Origin: Cladorrhinum sp. PSN259
Taxonomy: Eukaryota > Ascomycota > Sordariomycetes > Sordariales > Podosporaceae
Assembly (NCBI GenBank): GCA_033725935.1
Contig: MU867121.1
Location: forward strand, 1-64,000
Length of the DNA stretch: 64,000 nucleotides
Direction: 5' to 3'
Translations under genes and position numbers: made by a program
In this document: positions 54,509 to 64,000 of the stretch, piece by piece
How the letters are laid out: each line of letters begins with the position of its first letter
How positions within the stretch are numbered: the first letter of the stretch is position 1
Notes under the pieces: model-generated
The model's input: only the letters and a program-made list of their open reading frames with translations
The model's database searches: none
What the model was told of the DNA's origin: nothing

Positions 54509-56441
54509 ATGGCCATGAGTACGTTCGGGGGCTCCCCGCAGCCAGAAAACAAATAGTGTGCAAGGGAGAAGCTAACGGGCGGTGGTGTATGTAGATCTGG
54601 ATTTGTCCAACGGTATGCGACGACTACAACGAACATCGAGACATACTCCCCGAACTCTTTCAGCTGACAGATAAATACTATAGCGGTGGTGACCAAGGAT
54701 GAACAGGGTCGCCCTTTTATCGTCGTCAGAGAGTCAGTGCCTTATTTCCTCGTCGTCGCCATACTCATGAACCCCTCCCTGCTGACCCCTCCACCCCCCT
54801 TTTCAGTCAAGGCAAGAAGAAGCGCCAGTATGGTAACGAAGCCGTCAAGTCCCATATCCTTGCCGCCCGCACTGTCGCAAATATTGTCAAGACCTCATTA
54901 GGGCCCCGTGGCCTGGACAAGATCCTCATCTCTCCCGACGGCGATATCACAGTAACAAACGATGGCGCAACCATCCTCCAACAGATGGAAATCACAAACC
55001 ATATAGCCAAGTTGTTGGTAGAGCTTTCCAAGTCCCAGGATGACGAGATCGGTGACGGTACCACCGGTGTCGTTGTTCTTGCTGGCGCCCTCCTCGAGCA
55101 AGCCGCCGAGCTCATCGACAAGGGCATTCATCCTATCCGCATCGCCGATGGCTACGATCAGGCCTGCGACATCGCCGTGGCCGAACTGGAAAAGATTTCC
55201 GACGTTATTGAATTCAGCAAAGAGGACACAGACAACCTGATCAAGGTAGCAAGGACAAGTTTGGGCAGCAAGATCGTATCAAAGGCACACGACCAATTCG
55301 CCAAGATCGCAGTCGACGCCGTTCTCTCTGTAGCCGACCTCGAGCGCAAAGATGTCGATTTCGAGCTCATCAAGATGGACGGCAAGGTCGGCGGCTCCCT
55401 CGAGGACACCCTCCTCGTAAAAGGCGTGATTGTCGACAAGGACTTCTCCCATCCCCAGATGCCTTCCGAGATTCGGGACGCCAAGATCGCCATCCTGACG
55501 TGCGCGTTCGAGCCTCCCAAGCCCAAGACGAAGCATAAGCTTGAGATTAGCAGTGTCGAGGAGTTTAAGAAGTTGCAAACCTACGAGCGCGAGAAGTTTA
55601 TTGAAATGATTCAGCAAATAAAGGAGGCCGGTGCGAACCTCGCTATCTGCCAGTGGGGTTTCGACGACGAGGCCAACCACTTGCTTCTTCAGAACGAGCT
55701 GCCCGCCGTAAGATGGGTTGGTGGCCCCGAGATTGAGTTGATCGCTATTGCGACCAACGGCCGTATTGTTCCCCGCTTCGAGGACCTCAAGCCTGAGAAG
55801 CTTGGAACTGCCGGTATCGTCCGTGAGATGAGCTTCGGTACTACTAGAGAGAAGATGCTTGTCATCGAGGAGTGCGCCAACACCAGAGCTGTCACCGTCT
55901 TTGTCAGGGGCAGCAACAAGATGGTATATTCCCTCCCTCTCCTTATCGCTTTAAAGTAATCCACTAACACTATCTCCCCCAGATTATCGACGAAGCCAAG
56001 CGCTCCCTGCACGACGCTCTCTGCGTAGTCCGCAACCTCGTCCGCGACAACCGCGTAGTCTACGGCGGCGGCTCCGCTGAAATTGCCTGCTCGCTCGCCG
56101 TCGAAGACGAGGCTGTCAAGACCCCAGGCCTTGAGCAGTACGCCATGCGTGCCTTTGCCGAGGCTCTCGACGCCGTTCCTATGGCGCTCGCCGAGAACAG
56201 CGGTCTCAACCCCATCGCCACCCTTGCCGAGGTTAAGTCTCAGCAGGTCAAGGACCCCGCCGGCCGCGGCCGTCTGGGAGTCGACTGCATGGGTCGCGGT
56301 TCAAACAACATGAAGGAGGCGTTCGTTATCGACCCCTTGATTGGCAAGAAGCAGCAGTTGATGCTGGCTACCCAGCTTTGCCGCATGGTGCTCAAGGTTA
56401 ACAATGTCATCATTTCTGGGTCTGGGGAGGATGATTTCTAA
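54509..56441 (+). CDS. cct5: T-complex protein 1 subunit epsilon (CCT5, cytosolic chaperonin)
   Basis: One of eight subunits of the TRiC/CCT ring that folds actin, tubulin and others using ATP. Four exons, 54509-54518, 54684-54732, 54807-55923 and 55983-56441, give 544 residues, the usual length. The first coding exon holds only ten bases; joining it to the ATACTATAG acceptor gives MAMTVVTKDEQGRPFIVV, which fits family N-termini. The second intron has a weak donor (GTCAGT), but joining at TTTTCAG restores RDQGKKKRQYG. Group II chaperonin motifs: LGPRGLDKIL, TNDGATIL and GDGTTGVVVLAGALLEQA, and later VYGGGSAEIACS in exon 4. No gap is seen. Divergent from hbs1. Confidence 0.95.
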
Positions 56442-57078
56442 AACGGTTTTAGAAGAAAAAGGAAGGGTCACAAGGCATAGAAATGTGAGGGGGTTCATAC
56501 AAAAAGATACCTTGAAATTCTAGTGGTTCAGTAAGTAAATAAATGAAATGAAAATGTATGAAACCAAGTAAAACAGGCATAGGTATAGCTATGTGAATAA
56601 TGAGGAAGTTTCGGAATGTGTAACCACCAAGTCAATTTGGAAACGAAGTTTACTACAAGACATAGAAGAAGTCCGATATGAAGGAAGAGCACGCTTTGAT
56701 GATTTTCTTCCTCCAAAGAGGGGATGAGTACTCCCAGCAAAACTGCGCTATAGGCTTTCTTGTCCTGACACTGACAGTCTTTTGTATCTCTTTTTTTCAT
56801 TCTAACCGTTTCCCTCAAAAGCCCCCTCATCCTCCTACATACGAAGGTTGATTAGAAAAAAGAAAAGAAAAAAACAGGAATTTCATCTCTGGCTAGCTTT
56901 CAAAATGAAAAAAAACAAGTAAAATAAAATGTGAATGTGGAATAAATCCTACGCTTTCCATGCAACCAATAGAAAAAGATCGTCGTCCTAAACATTAACC
57001 ACCTCAAGGGGGACAGTGAAAAGAAAAAGAAAAAACCCCCTCCCTTGATAATCACCCACCCAATCCCCATTTTTAAAT
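56442..57078. other. Convergent intergenic region, cct5 / HECT ligase
   Basis: No gene is seen. It holds the 3' flanks of cct5 (+) and the HECT ligase gene (-), with several A-rich runs around 56860-57040. Confidence 0.6.
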
Positions 57079-60000
57079 TTAAGCAAAACCAAACCCTCTC
57101 GCGTTCTCAAGCGCCATCCCCAACCTCTCCCTCAGCACCTCCTTATCCCTATACTCTGGCAAAAGCAAAGTCCCGTAGCAGGTGTAACTGGTCGGCAGCC
57201 TCCCCTTTTCGTCTTCCTCCTCGCCGTTCCTCTGTATGATGAACGCCATATTTTTGACTCCGCCAACGGGCACCCTATCGCTGGCCGTGACAAACTCCAA
57301 AAGCTTCCTCTTCATGTCGTCGTCGTACTTCTTCACTATGCTCCAGAAATCTTTGACCGTCCTGTGCGAGGCGTCCCACCCTATGTACCTGACGTAGCGC
57401 TTGAGTTCCGAGATGTCGATTTCTTGGACGCCTTCGACTAGCGACTGAAGGAGATTGGAAGTCAAGAGATTCAGCGATTTCGGCTGCAAACAAGTTCGGA
57501 ATCCACGAGCGAAGGCCTCGAATTGAGGGCGGACGGAGACGTTGGTGAGGTACCGGATGTAATCCGACACGTAAGCGTTGCGATTCCCGCTCGTGACGAG
57601 GGGAGCTTCGTCCACTGGCGTGTTGGAATCCTGCGGCGCGGCAGAGACAAATGCATGAGCAGCAGTCTTGGCGAACTGAGGCCATTCTTCTTCCTCCTCC
57701 TCCTCCTCTTCGCCTTCTGAACCCTGAGGCTTCATCTCCCTTGTGATATGCTGACCGAGAGCAGAGACTGAAAACTCATAAGTACGAGCAAAGATGTCCT
57801 CTACCAGACCATCTTTCTCATCCCATTCGAGCAGGGTGGTCAATCCATTAGCAAGATCAGGCCAGCCGTCCTCGATGTGATGAAGTTCCGTGACTGGCTC
57901 GCCGAGCAGCTTTCGGTAAAGTGCCTTGGGGAAGGTGACAGGGAGCGTAAGACCATTATAGACTGCTAGAGAAACGAGCAAGCCGATCAGCTCATACTTC
58001 CATTCAGCCTCCATTGAGCCGGGTAGGAACCAAGTCATGCGAGTCCGCTCGTCGACAGTGAAGGCGCCGTAATCAGGGTCAAGGGCCTCGGCGATTGCCA
58101 AGCGGAAGAACTCCTGCTGTACGCCGCCAGAGTCGAAGCCTTCCTCGCCGTCGGATTCTCCGAGATGGACCTTCAGTGGCCTGATCAGTTCGCGCTCTTC
58201 TCTCCGCCACAGTTGATCAAAGGCATCTTCAAGAACACGATCTCTCCGAATGTCAAGTATCAAGTATTTAGAAGCCGCCGCTCTGAGCCTATCGGTGAGG
58301 ACTTCCCGGTGGTGTGACGTTAGACTAGAACGCGAGGCAATCACATCAATCCTGTCCTGGAGAGAAGTGGACTCCTCATAAGCACGGCTCATCCGGGAGA
58401 AGTTGATGGAGCGGAAATATGAAACGAGTGTAGAAGGATTAAAGATGTAAGGATAATCAAGGAGATGAACCCTCTGTCTCGTTGAGGTATGAGAGAGCCA
58501 CGCGATGGGCATATTCACTGTGTCCATTCTCTCAGCGAAATACTCGGCCCGGAATTGGGCGTCGCCGAGTAGGAGTTCATGTCTCCTTTTATCTATATCA
58601 AAAGCTGTCAGCATACTTTGTCCTTTGGTCATAAAGATATGACAGGTCTTACAGATGGCCTCAGTTAGGGCGAGCGCTCCACCAAATGGTCCATCTCCAG
58701 GTACCTCGGGACAACCATCCCAGCTGGTCAGCATGACAGCCCTAGCCCAGTCTAGCAAAAGAATTGGGACCCGCGTCTCGTGTACGGCACGATCTGGGAA
58801 CGTGAAGTCCAACACGTACACAGCATCCATATTGAGAAAATCAAGCTGTGAAAAAAGCGGCATAAGAACATCGGGCTCGTGTTCTTCATCCGGGTTGTTA
58901 GACTGGTTCAACTCATCAAAGTAGCGCCGCGTTGTGAGGGCGGTAAAGAGCCGCCTTGCCAACCGAAGCGCGAAAGGGTCCGTAAAGGCATCTTCATATT
59001 GAAGGCAAAGATCGACTGGTTGTTGAGCAACAGAACCACTTCCGGCAAGGCTTAGTCCGTGGGACCTGATTCTTGACAAATCATATAGTTGTCTCGACTC
59101 GGTCACCAGTGGTGCTGCGGCAATCAAAGCATGAAGACAGATGGACACGAGACACCCTGCTTCATGGTTGGACAAGGACTCCCCGTTCCTGAACAACTTG
59201 GCAGTTGGGGAGCGTGGAGCTAACAGCGACTTGGGAGGAGCAAATAAGCTGCCTGCGGCCATCCAAAGACTGTGAAAGACCAAACTGGGCGCAACCCGAG
59301 TCATCCTGAGCATGCAATACCAAAGCGTCTGGGAGTCATAAAGATGACCTTTCTTCGTGAAAGACTTGACCGCGAGACCGGGGTCGCTTAATACATAAAA
59401 TAGACTTTGCTCAACAAACAATTTCCATTCGGTTCGTAGGTTTGACGAAGGTTTATGCGTTAAACGTCGTTTCCGCTTCGGTGGCTTCCCCTGGGCAGAA
59501 TTCCTGGTGTGAAATCGGGTCACTGTTGGCGGCTCAAGCATATGCTCCTCTGCAGTACCATCTTCCTGCATCACGTCGCAGAGAAAATCGACGACTTCTG
59601 CGTTCAACCTTGAAACTGTTTGGGGAAGGATACTCTCATACTCTGCTTCCGAGTCCGGGTTGGCGGCACCGGTTGATCCACTGCTGACTGATCTGTCAGA
59701 GGATACCCCGGAGACAACCCCGTTCTCGCCGGCGCTGCCGGTATCTGCACTCCTGGTACCATCGATCTGGCCCCGAGCGGTCCTGTTCCTGAGATCAATA
59801 GCCTTCGGAGGTGGCATCTTCTCCAATGAAACATCGTCAAAGTAGCCTGCCGAGGAAAGCTGGGATATCGGCCTGGAAAGCGTTGAGCTTGTAGTTTTCA
59901 GAGTTCGAGCACCCTTATCTGTAGGGCCAGCATTGCCGCGTGGAGACTTGAGAAGTCCTGAATAGGGGTCATCGGCCAGGCTATCTTGCGAGTATGGATC

Positions 60001-61092
60001 AACCGAAAGCTGACGTTTCGGTTTGGGTGCATTCGAAGTCCGCACTTTTGCATTTGAGTTCCGGCGCTGTGTAGTTGACCGTGGCGCTGGTGGTGTCTCC
60101 CGTTGCGGATGGTCCTCTTTTCTGTCTCGCTTCTCGTTATCGCTTTGCACAGGCCCAACTGGTGGTTGTCCATCTTGCTCGTCTGCCCGGGGTCGCTCCA
60201 AGTGTTGGTGCATAGCCTCTGCTTGTTCCGGACCCTCATTCCCCCTAGTGGACTCTGTCTCTCCCCGAAAACCGCTTGTCTTTTGCGACATGTCCTCTAA
60301 CGCAGCTGGTGTCAGCCATTCCAGCATTTTGAAAGCCACAGTCCCAAACACATTGGCAGCAAAGGATCGGTGATCCCTGCTAACCGGCTCCTCATAGATT
60401 TCGAACCTAGGCCTCGACTCTGAGGGTGGCTTCTGATGGTTGCCGTCCTTTGACGGGGTTGTCGGTCTATCCTTCTCTCTAGTGTCACTGCCCACAGACC
60501 AATTCCGGGGTCGCACAGAGCTCGGCTGCACACCTCCATTCGACTTTTGCGAGACTGAGCGGTCCTTGGGCGACAAGGACTTTGGGGAAGAAGGTGGAGC
60601 GCGTTCGGTTTGCAGGCGCGGCTTGTGAGTCGGAACGAACACCAAAGAGTTGAGGGCAGCCGGTGGTGCCTTTGGGGCCTTCAGGGCGGGACAAAGGCCA
60701 TTCTCAGGGTTGTCTTGACTAGCAAGGTGCGTCGCCAATATCCTTGCGCTTGTTGTATTGTATCTTCGAAGTGGTGCTTGGCCGACAATTCTCTTTCGGC
60801 AAGTGAAGCAAGTTGGGGTTGTGCAATGTTCGGCGCCGCAGCCTTCACGAAGCTGCACGATGTATTTCTGGACGAGCTGCTGGAAGTTATGTCTTCGGCT
60901 GGCTTTATGAATAGCGTAGATGCGCTTGGGGTTCTCGAGGTCTTCGACCAAATCCCTCAGCTCGTTTGGCGCATCCCGAGGCAGCCTCGCGAATGGCGCT
61001 TCCTCCCAAAGCCCGCTTAATATATCAAGATCGTCGGCATTGTTGTATCCATGGCTGCTCGCAGGAAGTGATCGAATGGCGTCCCGAGTCAT
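57079..61092 (-). CDS. AZUL-HECT E3 ubiquitin-protein ligase (Ube3a/Hul4-like)
   Basis: An intron-free 1337-residue frame from ATG 61092. Near residues 70-135 there is an AZUL-type zinc finger (YIVQLREGCGAEHCTTPTC, FTCRKRI, NGLCPAL), the N-terminal domain first described in UBE3A. Residues ~150-520 are low complexity and basic, and the middle is helical. The C-terminal ~380 residues are the HECT domain (GGVQQEFFRLAIAEALDP, RMTWFLPGSMEAEWKYELIG). The catalytic cysteine is C1305 in LPTSYTCYGTLLLPEY, where ubiquitin is carried as a thioester. The protein ends GFGFA, like other HECTs that end in an acidic/aromatic tail. Combination of AZUL and HECT points to a UBE3A-like or yeast Hul4-type ligase. 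Substrates cannot be read from sequence. A two-codon upstream frame overlaps the start. Confidence 0.95.
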   Translation of the reverse strand: MTRDAIRSLPASSHGYNNADDLDILSGLWEEAPFARLPRDAPNELRDLVEDLENPKRIYAIHKASRRHNFQQLVQKYIVQLREGCGAEHCTTPTCFTCRKRIVGQAPLRRYNTTSARILATHLASQDNPENGLCPALKAPKAPPAALNSLVFVPTHKPRLQTERAPPSSPKSLSPKDRSVSQKSNGGVQPSSVRPRNWSVGSDTREKDRPTTPSKDGNHQKPPSESRPRFEIYEEPVSRDHRSFAANVFGTVAFKMLEWLTPAALEDMSQKTSGFRGETESTRGNEGPEQAEAMHQHLERPRADEQDGQPPVGPVQSDNEKRDRKEDHPQRETPPAPRSTTQRRNSNAKVRTSNAPKPKRQLSVDPYSQDSLADDPYSGLLKSPRGNAGPTDKGARTLKTTSSTLSRPISQLSSAGYFDDVSLEKMPPPKAIDLRNRTARGQIDGTRSADTGSAGENGVVSGVSSDRSVSSGSTGAANPDSEAEYESILPQTVSRLNAEVVDFLCDVMQEDGTAEEHMLEPPTVTRFHTRNSAQGKPPKRKRRLTHKPSSNLRTEWKLFVEQSLFYVLSDPGLAVKSFTKKGHLYDSQTLWYCMLRMTRVAPSLVFHSLWMAAGSLFAPPKSLLAPRSPTAKLFRNGESLSNHEAGCLVSICLHALIAAAPLVTESRQLYDLSRIRSHGLSLAGSGSVAQQPVDLCLQYEDAFTDPFALRLARRLFTALTTRRYFDELNQSNNPDEEHEPDVLMPLFSQLDFLNMDAVYVLDFTFPDRAVHETRVPILLLDWARAVMLTSWDGCPEVPGDGPFGGALALTEAICKTCHIFMTKGQSMLTAFDIDKRRHELLLGDAQFRAEYFAERMDTVNMPIAWLSHTSTRQRVHLLDYPYIFNPSTLVSYFRSINFSRMSRAYEESTSLQDRIDVIASRSSLTSHHREVLTDRLRAAASKYLILDIRRDRVLEDAFDQLWRREERELIRPLKVHLGESDGEEGFDSGGVQQEFFRLAIAEALDPDYGAFTVDERTRMTWFLPGSMEAEWKYELIGLLVSLAVYNGLTLPVTFPKALYRKLLGEPVTELHHIEDGWPDLANGLTTLLEWDEKDGLVEDIFARTYEFSVSALGQHITREMKPQGSEGEEEEEEEEEWPQFAKTAAHAFVSAAPQDSNTPVDEAPLVTSGNRNAYVSDYIRYLTNVSVRPQFEAFARGFRTCLQPKSLNLLTSNLLQSLVEGVQEIDISELKRYVRYIGWDASHRTVKDFWSIVKKYDDDMKRKLLEFVTASDRVPVGGVKNMAFIIQRNGEEEDEKGRLPTSYTCYGTLLLPEYRDKEVLRERLGMALENARGFGFA

Positions 61093-61097
61093 GACAT
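61089..61097 (-). promoter_or_regulatory. Two-codon upstream ORF overlapping the HECT start codon
   Basis: On the minus strand an ATG at 61097-61095 reads Met-Ser-stop, and its TGA (61091-61089) overlaps the HECT ligase ATG (61092-61090). If the mRNA includes this site, scanning ribosomes would meet the upstream ATG first and could reach the main start only by leaky scanning or by stepping back after termination. Whether the transcript includes it is unknown. Confidence 0.4.
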
Positions 61098-62635
61098 GGA
61101 TTTCGGCGGGTATGATGCAGGCTGATGATTAAACTTCGCTGGCGGAGTAAGGCTGGCGGTCACTCCACGAAGATTGACAAACCGTAGGGAGAGCAAGCCA
61201 ACCAACCTGGAAGTGATGATAGCGAAGACTACGGCGATGTGTGCTGCGTGTGAAAACAAAACAAAAGGAGGAAAGGCGGTCTCGTAGATGCGCTGTATGG
61301 CTCTCGAGGCCAAAAGAGACCTGAATATTAGCAAGGATGAGTTTGCCAGTCTGTGAAGGTGAGGCAGGTCGTCGGCTCCAAGTTGCGCTGCGGCACAGGT
61401 CCTCCTCCGATCTCAGCTCGTCGCGGTGCCAGGGCTGCCCTTCAGGTGCTGCTGGGATGGGCACTTGCCCCACACTTGCTGGTTCCCGGGAAGGCTTGGC
61501 ACTGCGTTCCATTAAACGGGCACGCCTAGCATTCGAGGATTGTACAGTGTGAAGCTGGGCGCCCAAGCTTCCTCAAAACAAGTTATATATTCTGTTGTCA
61601 GTCATCAGATGTTGCTGAGCTACTTAATATTCCTCATAGAACTCATCAAGAAAAGCTCTTCAAGATTCCAACCTCCGTAAATTTGATGTCGTCTTAATTT
61701 CAAGGTCGTCGTGGTCGTCATATCGGTACTATGATGAGGGCTGTACTTGACTGACTCAGCACGGCTCTCGCCACACCTTCTCACGACGATGCATACAATG
61801 CCCTTGTATGCAACAAAGATTTGTAATGCGGTCGGCTTTCGGCCGAAGTCAGTTTGTTTTACAGGCAGGAGAAGACGAAAGTCCGTAGTACCCGGAAGTC
61901 ACATGAGATTCGAGAGCGCAAACTCAACAAGACCTTCCATGTTCTTTTGAGATTTCGAGATACATTCAATTAGTAAACATGGCGCACTCCACACCGTTGA
62001 AGGACCTAGGAGAACCGTTTCTTAGGTGGCTTGGATTCGTTTATGAGTGTAAGAAATCCTACACCGTTACGAAAGACATATGGTATATCTCTATAAAATA
62101 TGATCACAAGAGCCATCATTGACTCATAATGATTTATCGATGCTCGGCGTAAAATGATGACTGATAATTAAAGATGCCAAGTTCTAGAAGCCCATCCCCA
62201 AAAACAGCGACATCAACGGGCCAACCAATGGTGGGCCAGGGCTGGCCTCCAACTTGCCAAGAAATGTGACGTCCACAATCCACACTGTCAAGGGAAACCC
62301 CCACTAAGCAAGAACCGCCACTGAAAATTGAAGAGAAAGTTCCAAGCCCCCCGCTCTCCAATGCCGACAAAGCTCTTGAAGACCAAAAAGTTGAAAAAGA
62401 TTGTCCTAAAAAGACCAGTATTTATACGGTTCTTTTCGCGCGCGCTTTCTCCAATACCTTATTGCAGTTCATTGTCGGAACAAGGCCGGAATTTAGGACC
62501 TTAAATAGAGCGGCACATTCGTTTCGGAACCTCCTCCAACCGCTTCCCACTTCGCCGTCTGTTCTCGCAGATCATCTCGAGTTTCTCGATTACCTCATTT
62601 TTGGCCCTAGACAAACGTCAACACAAGCAGATACC
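61098..62635. other. Divergent intergenic region, HECT ligase / rei1
   Basis: No gene is supported in these ~1.5 kb. The left part is the HECT ligase promoter and 5' leader, including an open frame at 61129-61566 on the same strand that has no known features. The right part is the rei1 promoter. I see no RNA gene. Confidence 0.5.
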
Positions 62636-64000
62636 ATGGCGACCATCTCGGGCAGTAGAATCGCACCGAGTGCGGATTTTGGATCCTCGCACCCGTACAC
62701 TTGCAACACTTGTCAGGTCGCCTTCCGCAACAGCGATCTGCAGAGGGGTCACATGCGCAGTGATTGGCAGTATGTGTCTTCCCCCGTGTTGCTCTCCTTT
62801 CTTTGCTAGTTGCTCAAAGGCTTACCGCATGATCAGTCGTTATAACCTCAAGCGCCGTGTCGCCTCCCTTCCCCCGATCACCTCCGAAGTCTTCACCGAG
62901 AAGGTCCTCCAGGCTCGCGCAGCTACCACCGAACAAGCCGAGAAGGCCGGCTTCGAGAGAGCCTGCGAAACTTGCAACAAGACCTTCTTCAGCGAAAACT
63001 CGTTCCGGAACCATCTCAGCAGCTCTAAGCACAAGTCAAAGGCTGCGTATTTGGCCAAGTCCTCGGCAGCAAAGGTTGTGGACGATGCCAGTTCTATGAC
63101 CTTTTCGCTGGGCGAGCCCGCCCCGACCGATTCCGTAGTAGATTCTGACGCTGAGGAGGAGTTTAACGAGGTTGTTGAGGGTATCAAGAACACCAATATT
63201 GAGGAGGGCGGCTCCCCGGTCAAGCGCCCGTCAAATCCCAGCCTGTCTGCCGCTGCTCAGCATCAGACCGAACACCCTATCAGCGAGGAAGAATCTGCCG
63301 CTACCACTCCTACCACAGCCACCCCTGTTCCTGCACAATCTGCTGCTGCTGGCCCTGCTCGTTCGCTTGAGACATGCTTGTTCTGCAACTACGAGTCACC
63401 ATCAGCCGATCTTAACGTCAACCACATGGAGAAGATTCACGGCATGTTCATCCCCGAGAAGCAGTACCTCGTCAACCTCGAAGGCCTTCTCAACCACCTC
63501 CAGGAGCGGGTCTTCGACTTGAACGAGTGCCTCACCTGCTACAAGGTCAAGGCCAACACATATGCCGTACAGACGCACATGCGCGACAAGTCTCATTGCC
63601 AAATCCCTTACACGACCGAAGACGAGCAGCTCGAAATCGGTGATTTCTACGACTTCCGCAGCACATACTCCGATGGCGAGGGCGACGAGGAGGACGACTG
63701 GGAGGATGAAGGAGACGAGGAAGGCGTCAACGGCGGCGGGGCCAAGCTGGGCGCGAAGAGGCCCAGCAAGCTCACGACCGAGGATGGTGATGAGGTCATG
63801 GCAGAGGACGAGAGCTGGGAGACTGATAGCGATGCCTCGTCTCTTGACTCTAATGACCTCCACGCCGTCCCGGCCGAGAATCATTATCATCAGTATGACC
63901 GCCTAGCTAAGCATCCCCATCACTCGCGTGATACCCCGCGCGCGCATCACCAAGCTGACGGCTGGCACGCAATTAGCCACAAACGCCCGCATGCCGTGTT
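62636..64000 (+). CDS. rei1: Rei1-type pre-60S ribosome maturation factor (partial, runs off the window)
   Basis: Cytoplasmic factor that helps release the Arx1-Alb1 export complex from the 60S subunit and probes the exit tunnel. Exons 62636-62769 and 62837 onward, joined across a 67 bp GTATGT...GATCAG intron, are open to the window end, ~430 residues so far; the stop codon lies beyond 64000. Four C2H2 zinc fingers are visible: CNTCQVAF (spanning the intron, HMRSDWH), CETCNKTFFSENSFRNH, CLFCNYESPSADLNVNH, and CLTCYKVKANTYAVQTH. The linker is rich in Ala/Thr/Pro; after the fourth finger a long acidic stretch (GDEEDDWEDEGDEEG) matches family layout. The expected C-terminal GHRSL-type end is not in the window. 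Confidence 0.94.

Noticed and set aside
61129..61566. 145-codon minus-strand frame upstream of the HECT ligase
   Set aside because: No features seen; it probably covers the gene's leader and promoter.
1..64000. CRISPR arrays, bacterial operons or intact transposons
   Set aside because: No regularly spaced repeats with unique spacers, no transposase or reverse transcriptase motifs and no long terminal repeats were found.

Overview
The window is nuclear DNA of a filamentous ascomycete. Three things point to this: coding genes interrupted by 44-166 bp introns with GTAAGT/GTATGT-type donors and GCTAAC-type branch points, short intergenic spaces, and clear fungal orthologues (Sec3 exocyst subunit, Met10 sulfite reductase flavoprotein, ER Hsp70 with HDEL, Hbs1, CCT5, Rei1). 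Sequence style and gene content suggest a Sordariomycete, perhaps Sordariales; that placement is inference. There is no sign of prokaryotic organisation, CRISPR or an intact transposon.

Layout, left to right. 0.6-10.2 kb (-): a giant ~3190-residue DUF6606/DUF3638/DUF3645 P-loop protein. 11.7-12.1 kb: a degenerate ~49 bp tandem repeat next to a tRNA-Ser(CGA). 12.6-14.9 kb (-): a membrane-anchored protein of unknown function. 15.4-18.5 kb (-): a disordered, basic, probably nuclear protein with one folded PUA/ASCH-like segment. 19.0-23.3 kb (-): sec3. 24.0-30.9 kb: a block of four secreted-protein genes, namely two tandem six-cysteine paralogues with a Kex2-type processing site, a zincin-type protease, and a divergent large protein with four cysteine modules. 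31.6-33.3 kb (-): mitochondrial hydroxyacid-oxoacid transhydrogenase. 33.7-36.9 kb (-): met10. 39.9-43.6 kb (+): copper P-type ATPase. 44.3-46.0 kb (+): C3HC/Rsm1-like zinc-finger protein. 47.4-49.8 kb (-): BiP/Kar2. 51.1-53.6 kb (-): hbs1. 54.5-56.4 kb (+): cct5. 57.1-61.1 kb (-): AZUL-HECT E3 ligase. 62.6 kb to the end (+): rei1, cut by the window edge.

The right half is mostly housekeeping proteostasis and translation: ER folding, cytosolic folding, ribosome rescue, 60S maturation and ubiquitination. The 24-31 kb block is the accessory part: every product has a signal peptide, three of the four promoters have TATA boxes, and the promoter shared by the protease and the cysteine-module protein holds seven GATA-factor-type sites, suggesting nitrogen-responsive secretion.

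Most interesting leads: (1) hbs1 contains a 44 bp intron whose retention would end the protein at residue 359, making a Ski7-like short form, and the stop codon lies inside the branch point; (2) the GATA-rich divergent promoter and secreted-protein block; (3) the pro-domain plus six-cysteine paralogues; (4) the giant helicase-like protein. Exon boundaries were worked out by hand from splice motifs, reading-frame continuity and family conservation; no database search was run.
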